This document shows, piece by piece, positions 57,112-64,000 of a stretch of DNA of 64,000 nt. The notes under the pieces are model-generated. The model did no database searches. It was not told where the DNA came from and saw only the letters and a program-made list of their open reading frames with translations. A program made the position numbers and the translations under genes. Each line of letters opens with the position of its first letter. Positions within the stretch are counted from its first letter, which is position 1. The DNA comes from Vermamoeba vermiformis (Eukaryota; Tubulinea; Echinamoebida), in contig JBEWZL010000263.1 in assembly GCA_045837725.1 (NCBI GenBank), positions 186,001-250,000 on the forward strand. Direction: 5' to 3'.

Positions 57112-58799
57112 ATGCTCCGATCAACAGTCTCGCGTCGCTTTCTTAGCCTTACGAGTACATTAAGCACCACAAATAAGGCAGCTTCACCTCTTTTACTTAC
57201 ACTACAGCGCAGATCGATCTCAAACTCGAAGATGAGCACTACAATTGCTGAAGTTAAGCCAGGCACGACCAGAATTGGTTGGATTGGTACTGGTGTAATG
57301 GGTACATCAATGGTTGGTCATATGTAAGCTAAACCAACCCGGATCATGCATTTTTAATTAATTGATATTTTTGTCAAAAATATTAATTCATTTACCGAGA
57401 ATATTCAGCTAGACCGTTATTTAAATATTTGAATAAATTATGAGATCATTCTGGTTTAAAGGATCCTTTATTTACCTTCAGAAATTTCGAATCATATTTC
57501 TTGGGTGCTTTAATATATTATTGTATGCATACCATATCATTATTTTTTGTTAGTATGAAAGCTGGTTACTCTGCCACTGTCTTCAATCGCACTGCATCCA
57601 AGGCTCAAGCTCTGGTCGAGAAAGGTGCTAAAATAGGCTCATCACCAAAGTAAGTACTGCGATTCTTAATATAATATTTGCACGTGCTATTTATCAATTA
57701 TCTATCAATTAGCATAATTTAATGCTCAATTTCTTGTAGAGAAGTCGCTGAGCAATCAGATATCGTGTTTACTATTGTTGGCTACCCTAAAGACGTCGAA
57801 GAAGGTAAATAATACACACAGCAGTATATTAATTGATACACTATTCAAAGTGTTAATATGTGAAATTGATACGTTATTTTTTTTGTTGTTGGATCGGATC
57901 TTTTGAACAATAAGAAAAGTGACTAACATTTACTTCATATGAACAGTCATCTTAGGCACTGACGGAGTGTTGGCTGGTCTCAAGCCAGGCGGTATTGTGG
58001 TGGATATGACCACTTCTAAGCCTAGTCTTGCGCAACAGATCTCGCAAGCCGCACTTGCGAAGGGCTGTCATGCAGTCGATGCCCCAGTCTCTGGCGGCGA
58101 TATTGGCGCTCGTGAAGCTCGATTATCGATCATGGTCGGCGGCGAGGAGAACGTCGTACAAGCCATTGAGCCTTTGTTCAAATGCATGGGCACGAACATT
58201 AAGTACATGGGTCCTGCTGGTACGTCAAAAATTTTACCGATGTGTTACCTTTTATTTCTCATTTAAAACCTACTACGGCTCATGCTAGTGTATTATATGC
58301 CTGACATGGTATTATATAGGTGCTGGCCAGAACACTAAGATGGTCAATCAAATTTTGATCAGCACGATGATGGTCGGTCTCGTTGAAGGTCTTATTTACG
58401 GTTACAAGGCTGGTTTGGACTTGAATCAAGTCTTGGCGGCTGTTAGTGCCGGTGCTGCGGGCAGTTGGTCCTTGAACAATTATACTCCCAGAATTTTCAA
58501 GCGTAACTTCGTAAGTGAAAATTATTTGTTCAGATCCCGCTTTTGACGCAATATTAATTCTTGGAATTAAATAGGACCCTGGTTTCTTCGTCGAACATTT
58601 CATCAAGGATTTGGAGATTGCCATGAGCGAGGCACAACGCATGGACTTGAAGTTGCCAGGCCTCGAATTGGCCCTCAAGTTGTACAACGAGTTGAAGGCC
58701 CTCGGTCACGGCAAGAAAGGCACTCACGCGCTGATGTTGGTGCTCGAGAAGATGAACAACGTGGAGGTCAATGTGCCTCAGCCCGCTGAAGCGAAATAA
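57112..58799 (+). CDS. 3-hydroxyisobutyrate dehydrogenase-like beta-hydroxyacid dehydrogenase, mitochondrial
   Basis: The N-terminus is rich in Arg/Ser/Leu ([18 protein letters not shown], then LQRRSIS), a typical mitochondrial presequence. The Rossmann motif is [17 protein letters not shown]; the substrate-binding segment is [12 protein letters not shown]; the catalytic Lys lies in [11 protein letters not shown]; and the C-terminal helical domain includes [13 protein letters not shown]. These are signatures of the beta-hydroxyacid dehydrogenase family (3-hydroxyisobutyrate dehydrogenase in valine breakdown, or glyoxylate/succinic semialdehyde reductases). The first three introns (about 230, 90 and 150 nt) are longer than the local norm. 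Stop at 58797-58799. Confidence 0.9.
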
Positions 58800-58920
58800 A
58801 CAAGCTTATCCTCTTTGCCACAATCATATTGGCCATTTATTGCCGTTGAGCGCACTACCTTCAACTTACTTTATTTTTGTTGTCGCGTGTAACGGTGGCG
58901 TGGGTGTTTCCAAACATGGT

Positions 58921-58971
58921 GAAACTGCCCGCTTTACAGGGTTTTTTAATGAAACATGCCCGCTTTACAGG
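58921..58971 (+). repeat. Short tandem repeat (2 x ~30 bp) in 5' flank
   Basis: GAAACTGCCCGCTTTACAGG at 58921-58940 is repeated with one extra base as GAAACATGCCCGCTTTACAG from 58951. It lies 25-75 bp before the ATG of the next gene. Confidence 0.8.
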
Positions 58972-58995
58972 TTCTAAATTTAACCTTACTTCACA

Positions 58996-61807
58996 ATGGA
59001 CCACAATATTGTCGTCCTAGTACTTTTGTTATTCAATCCAGCACTTGGGTTACGATCAATAAATTTAACTCCAGGTTGGCCGTACCAAAGCACGGCTCTT
59101 TCGGGATCGGCAGCCCAAGCTTTCTCAAACTTAACCGAAATAATTGTGGAGGCTCGAATTCATGACTTTGACACCTCTCAATCGAGTATGGCAATTTGCT
59201 TATATTTTTGGGACTAAAACAAAATTTTCAGGTTACAAGTGGATCTTCAACGCGGCTGGGCTGTCCTTACGAACTTACGAGGCTGGATTTTATTTCTACA
59301 ACGACCGCGACGTATTTGACGGACCAACCGGACAAATTATAGATGTAACAGGAAGAACGGATGTTCTAGTTCGTTTTGGCCGTGGAGCAGATTCGGTTTA
59401 TTTTGCCGAACTGTGGAACGTAGATGGTAGTGATTATAGATACGCTGGTTTTAAGGTCAAAACTCTCGTGCCAGATTGGAGTAGTGGGAAGATCGAGCTC
59501 AGCAATGTCCCAACTACTGCCAAAATAGCGTGGATGAGAATCTACTCGAAAGTCACGACCGGACAGAGTTTCCCGCCCTCGCCGATCCCCAGAGATAATT
59601 TGCTGGCTAACTACAATTTTGAAGATAATGGCAACGATTCAGGGCCTCATGGAATCGATTTTGCATTCGATGGATCTGCTACATTTTCAGACACCCCAAC
59701 TTACAATCCCGTAGCCAGTCTGCTACGTGTCGGTTCACCTACTTGGACCTCGCAGCTCTCTGTGCGAGCCAACGTCGATTTTGAAATAGATGGATCGTTC
59801 AGCTATCCTCTTGGCAACGAAGAGCCACTCACGTACAGCTGGGAGCTGCGCAGTCAGCCAGGCTCTAGCGCCATTCAATCCCCTAACGCAGCTAAAATTT
59901 CCTTTTCTGGAACTGAGTTTGGATCTTACGTTTTCAAATTGACCGTTACAGAGACAGGCACAGGTGCCTCTAGTTCGGCCGAGATTGCCATCGGAGTTGT
60001 TCCGACGGACATCAACGGCGTCGTGCAGCACGATGATCCGTTACTAGCAACAGTGTTTGGTCCGTTGATTCTGTGGGGAGAGTCGCCGTGGCCGTTTTTG
60101 GACGAGCGAAATTACGCGCTGCTCGAGTACTTTATTGAGACACTTCATTCCGCACCGGAGTTTGACAGTCTCGACTGGTCGCAAGCACTCAGCGGAACAA
60201 TTTCTGTCACGAAAGACTCCACGACGGTGACCGGCACTGGCACGGATTTTCAGAACGATTTCTGTGACGGCGGTACAACGGGGACTCGTTCGCTGGTCAT
60301 CTGGTACCAAGACAACAACGAGATTGGCCGCAGACACTACGATGTGGTCTCTTGTCAAAGTGCGACCCAATTGACACTCTATCAAGCCTATTCTACGACA
60401 GACAGCGCGTCAGGCATTCAACACTCACGACTGTGGTGTCCTGCGTGCTGGCTCGGCGGCAGTTCAAACATCAACTACTACGACAATGTGCTGGCGTTGT
60501 ATTCATTCTACTACCGAACTGGCCTCCAGAAGTACCTAGACGAAGCACGCAGGTTGGCAGATCTCTGGGTCAAAGCACCAACACTGGACGAAGGACGAAT
60601 CTGGACCACTGGCCTAGACGTAGGTCCCAAGCGTGGTCCACCACGTTTACAGGCCTTGCTAGGAGTTATGTGGTCCGCTTACGAGCAAAAATCAGACTAC
60701 CTATGGACCGTCGTAGGCAGAATTCTGACCATCTCAGAGCCGCAAAGTTACGTCGGCGATGTTCGTGAAGACGCCTACACACTGGGCTTCATGTCCGTCG
60801 CTTCCATGCTCCACCCTGATGCGAGCACGCGGCAACAATACAAGGACAGTGTCAACGCAACTTTGCACATTAAGTGGTTGCCTACGAGGGACGCGACGTA
60901 CAAGACTTGGCCGGTGTTGTACTATGGAATTTCGCCTTGGAACGGGTACACGGGCACGGTGGCAGTGACGCAGGGCTCCACTCAAGTGATTGGCACGGGC
61001 ACGGCATGGACCGCTGACATGACACAGAACTTCTTTTGGGTCGCTGATGTCAACGGTGCCAATGGGGATTCTGAGGCGTACCTCAACCCAACTTTTGTAT
61101 CTCCCACCGAGATCACACTGCCCCGCCCTTACGAGGGACAAACAGCGACTGGTCGTGGCTGGCAGTTCAACAACGTTGTGGGCAGAGCAGTGCAACCTTT
61201 TCAGCTGGGCATTGCAGCGCAAATGTTCTACTACGCGTATCGAGCTACTGATTCAGCACTGGCGAGCGAGTTGATGTTCAACGCCATCGACTTTATCATG
61301 GACTACGGCATTCAAGAGTCAATGCGCGCACTCTACTACGCACGTCTGTCACCTTCCTGCGAACCAATCACAGATAACATGCCTGGATGTGCGGGCAGTC
61401 CTTCTGACTCGCTGCAAGTGGCCAACGCCCGATTTCTGAACGGAGAAGTCATCGCGGCGTTCTCGCGCGCATACACCGTCAATCCGACCCAAAAGATTTT
61501 AAGAGAGGGAGACAATCTAGTGTCAGCAGCGCTGGGCCATCTCGGCGGTCCTGGCGCCGATGACAACTACGCCCTGGAGCTGCAAGAGTTCATTATCGCC
61601 AAGTCGTTCAAGTTCAAAGACATTGGATTCTTCTTCGGAGTGGGTGGTTCAGCCACGTGGCCTGCTGCGCGCTTGGGACCTTCGCCACCCAGCTCGCCTA
61701 ATTCTCCGTCAGCGACCACGACTCCCAAATCAGTGTCAGATGCGTCTGGTCTGTACGCGAATGTTGCTAGCTTTATTATGATAGGATTGTTAGTTTGTGT
61801 AATGTAA
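58996..61807 (+). CDS. Large secreted / GPI-type surface protein with bacterial-like modules
   Basis: Exon 1 (58996-~59185) encodes a signal peptide (MDHNIVVLVLLLFNPALG). A single ~47-nt intron (GTATGG to TTTCAG) joins it to a 2.6-kb intronless exon. Domains in order: an N-terminal beta-sandwich (YKWIFNAAGLSLRTYEAG); a LamG/CBM-like segment (NLLANYNFEDNGNDSGPHG); a PKD/Ig-like domain (LTYSWELRSQPGSS); and an alpha-helical toroid-like region with Trp/Tyr-rich motifs. Flanking that region are two repeats of the form GTISVTKDSTTVTGTGTDF and GTVAVTQGSTQVIGTGTAW, a beta-module common in bacterial and phage structural proteins. A Ser/Pro/Thr linker and hydrophobic C-terminus (VASFIMIGLLVCVM) suggest a GPI anchor. 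The second exon is GC-richer than its neighbours. Possible horizontal acquisition; glycan processing is plausible, not shown. Confidence 0.85.
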
Positions 61808-61865
61808 TGTTTGTTTTTCTATTTTAATTGTGTGTGAATAATGCTATAGCATTTCTGCAAAACGA

Positions 61866-61871
61866 AATAAA
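61866..61871 (+). terminator. Polyadenylation signal, surface-protein gene
   Basis: AATAAA lies 59 bp after the stop of the + strand gene at 58996-61807. The matching minus-strand signal of the facing gene lies at 61923-61928. Confidence 0.5.
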
Positions 61872-61922
61872 AGAGAAGACAACAAGTGGTTTGACGGTAC
61901 TCTCTGTACGACAGAATCTTAA

Positions 61923-61928
61923 TTTATT
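61923..61928 (-). terminator. Polyadenylation signal, Gln/Asn-rich gene
   Basis: AATAAA on the minus strand lies 10 bp after the TAG at 61938-61940. It supports the copied 54-bp segment being part of the last exon. Confidence 0.45.
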
Positions 61929-61937
61929 GCCCGCTTA

Positions 61938-64000
61938 CTATTCGGCTTGTTCAAGCGGAGTTAAACTGTCGTGATACGCGCCAGCAATGTACGCGCCATC
62001 AAAACTTTGGAAACTAATGTCCAAGATGGATCCGTTGTTTTCACATTTCGACAACAGGACTCCAATGCGAACTATATTATTGGTGATATTCGCTGTACTG
62101 CCTCGAACTAGCCTTTGACGGCATAGTAGTCTCCATGACGAGTTTTCTGAGCTCTGTCAGCGCTGTATTGAGTTCAACCTCGTTCAAGATGATCGTCTCC
62201 ATTTGCTCGCGGGTGATTTGGCTGAAACAAAGTCTTATTAAGACCAACTCTATTAAAACATAATTGAGATATTACGTACCATAGGGCATAAAGTGAAGTG
62301 ATGCCGTTGCGTTGAAAGTCGTGGTAATAATGTTCCATATTCAGACCTCGAAAGAAGTTCAACATGTCAGCAGGCAAAGTACTTAGCGTGCACGTGATTG
62401 GCTGTAATTGGCGCGGTGTGGGGTCTTGAACGGTAATGTACAAACACAAAATTGTTTTTCGCTCTGAAATTTCACTTTCGTTAGATCTGACTAACACTGT
62501 TATCGTATAATCGCTTACCTAGCATTTTGGGTCCAATACAGAGCAATAAGCCATTATAATGCATCTTTAATGCCTAAATAAGACAGTTAGATCCTGGTCC
62601 AATTAACGCAAGTAGCGGATGTGGCTCACCCAAAACGCTTTGAAGTTCGGGTCCCAAAATGCTTTAGGCAACGAGTGCTTATCGGTGAGCACGGGTGATA
62701 TTAACTGAATGCAGTAGTGTCCTGTCGGCATGGTCTGTGAATCACAAATGCACATTTCACGTGCCATCAACAACTTTGGCAACTCATTGATGTGGCTGCA
62801 AATAAAGGTTAGCACCGACATTACCAAATTAGGCAAGAGACTTACGGGATCGCTTGAATGCGCGGGTCATTGGGTATGAACAGCTCCATGTACTGTTGCT
62901 TGATCGTGCCCAAACCAGGCCACAACAGCCCTCCGTGCCAAGCTGGGGGTGGCTCAATGCGTGTCAGCACGAGTGGTCCGTCAGCAATGTACGGCAACAA
63001 CACTTTTTGCTGCGCTTTGGAGCTGTCACTGGCCTTAGTCTTCTCGGAACTGCTGTGTGATTGGCGCAAGTTGTCGGGAGTTCTGTTCCTTGAAGGCGGG
63101 TACAACTGATTTTGCTCCGAATAATTCACACCCTCACTGCTATTGTTGGTGTTGTTATTCGTATTATTGATGTTGTTATTGTTGAGGGCCTGTGTCGTGT
63201 TAGATACTGGGATCATTTTTCCGTCCGGGCCACTGTAATAATTCCATTGGTAATTGGTGTTATTGTTGTTGTTATTCACGGCGTTGTTTATGCGCGCTGA
63301 AGGGTCCTCTTGACTGTCATTAATCGTGATCACATTTTGTTCCTGGTAGCTCGGCACAGCTGCAGTCTGTTGGTGTTGCACTAACGGTGCCATCGTCTTT
63401 GTGACTTTATCAGGACTGACTCTGAAATATTTATCTAATGGACCTATGATACGCGGTGAGGTGCTGTCATTATCGTTGGTATTGTTACCCTCCGCGATGT
63501 TGTTTGAAAATCCCTCGGGGTTCGGCTGAACATGCTGTCTTGGACTGATTGAGGGCGCAGTATTAGTGCCGGGGATGGCATTATTGTTATTGACTGCATT
63601 AGCTCTCGGCATTGGAGGACTATTCGGGGGCAAGTAGCTCTGCTCATCGAGCTCAAAATTGGTCAGTCCAAACTCGCTCGACCTCGCCAAGTCATTGTCA
63701 GGTCTCGTCTGTTGTTCCTGCCCTTGCTGCTGTTCAATTTGGATGTCTGGCACTGCCTGATGATCCGTGTACTGTTGCGTTAATTGTCCTAAATCATCTG
63801 GTGAGTGTGCTGGCGAGGCATGATCTCGCTCAGGCGAGCGATTACTTTGTTCGTCTTGGCCGTATGGCGCAGCTGACTCTTGTGACGCTTGTGACTGACT
63901 GGCGGCGCTCCAATACGACCAGTATTCGTCCGTGCGATAAATTTGGCGGCGCGAGGGACGAGAGTTGGGTTTCAATCGATTCAACTCGCTTTGATCCGCA
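61938..64000 (-). CDS. Gln/Asn-rich protein with 'GGLxWP' domain (5' end outside window)
   Basis: Reading on the minus strand from the window edge: RRQIYRTDEYWSYWS, then ~300 residues rich in Gln, Asn, Ser and Pro (poly-Asn runs), a typical disordered transcription-factor-like region. The folded part begins VLTRIEPPPAWHGGLLWP, continues through SHINELPKLLM and YCIQLISPVLTD to AFWDPNFKAFW, and across introns to ALKMHYNGLLLCIGP and LCLYITVQD. This segment is paralogous to the gene at 5047-6747. A downstream exon near 62160-62220 adds ITREQMETIILNEVELN. The 3' end is uncertain: a stop exists at 62077-62079, or a ~37-nt intron leads to a last exon ending with the TAG at 61938-61940. That last exon contains the copied piece of the M28 peptidase gene. 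A Mediator Med25-like or SPOC-like fold is a guess. Confidence 0.6.
61971..62024 (-). repeat. 54-bp repeat, copy 2 (fragment of the M28 peptidase exon)
   Basis: The reverse complement of this stretch is identical to 53805-53858. After the block, similarity continues once a 9-bp gap is allowed (GACAG then T-rich). In the minus-strand frame read here it encodes the same residues as in the peptidase (LDISFQSFDGAYIAGAYH), then DSLTPLEQAE and a stop. Confidence 0.92.

Noticed and set aside
1-64000. CRISPR arrays, bacterial operons or ribosome binding sites
   Set aside because: No regularly spaced direct repeats; introns and eukaryotic domain sets show this is nuclear eukaryotic DNA.

Overview
The window comes from a compact, intron-dense nuclear genome of a unicellular eukaryote. 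Genes alternate strands and often lie 50-300 bp apart. Most genes have many GT-AG introns of about 44-110 nt, usually with donors GTAAGT, GTACGT or GTATGT, and at least one GC-AG intron is seen. The standard genetic code fits: TAA, TAG and TGA all end recognisable proteins. The gene set points to an amoeboid protist, and an amoebozoan is my best guess. It includes CDC25-type RasGEF, RasGAP, several small GTPases, F-box/LRR proteins, TPP1-like sedolisin, glutamate carboxypeptidase II, sialate O-acetylesterase, WRAP73 and tail-anchored FKBP. The taxonomic placement is inference and not proven by the sequence.

Layout. 1-4.9 kb: a large RNA-binding-like/zinc-ribbon protein ending in a HECT fold without its catalytic cysteine. 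5.0-6.7 kb: a nuclear-type protein of unknown function. 6.9-14.2 kb: three F-box/LRR genes, two of them tandem duplicates, with a coiled-coil HPP membrane protein between. 14.5-18.5 kb: an AGPAT-like acyltransferase and a tail-anchored FKBP. 18.8-22.5 kb: a predicted single-pass receptor with a cytoplasmic RasGAP domain, followed directly by a CaaX small GTPase. 22.6-25.8 kb: an armadillo-like MYND protein hosting a tRNA-Lys gene in one intron. 26.4-27.4 kb: a tRNA-Glu gene, a truncated tRNA-Glu copy and a LINE-like fragment. 27.6-29.7 kb: a GPI-type surface protein. 31.2-33.8 kb: a divergent elongation factor 2. 34.9 kb: a tiny prenylated DnaJ-type zinc-finger protein. 35.4-42.2 kb: WRAP73 and a RasGEF. 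42.4-54.6 kb: sedolisin protease, F-box/SNF2 ATPase, GPI-type sialate esterase and carboxypeptidase II. 55.1-64 kb: a Ras-like GTPase, a HIG1 protein, a 3-hydroxyisobutyrate dehydrogenase, a bacterial-looking surface protein and a Gln/Asn-rich protein that is cut by the window end.

Themes. Ras signalling recurs (receptor RasGAP, RasGEF, two small GTPases), as do ubiquitin-linked modules (pseudo-HECT, four F-box proteins) and secreted or surface hydrolases. The most novel items are the receptor-type RasGAP next to a prenylated GTPase, the cysteine-less HECT protein, the CaaX-tailed DnaJ zinc finger, a 54-bp piece of the carboxypeptidase gene copied into the 3' end of another gene, and a conserved unnamed domain shared by the genes at the two ends of the window.
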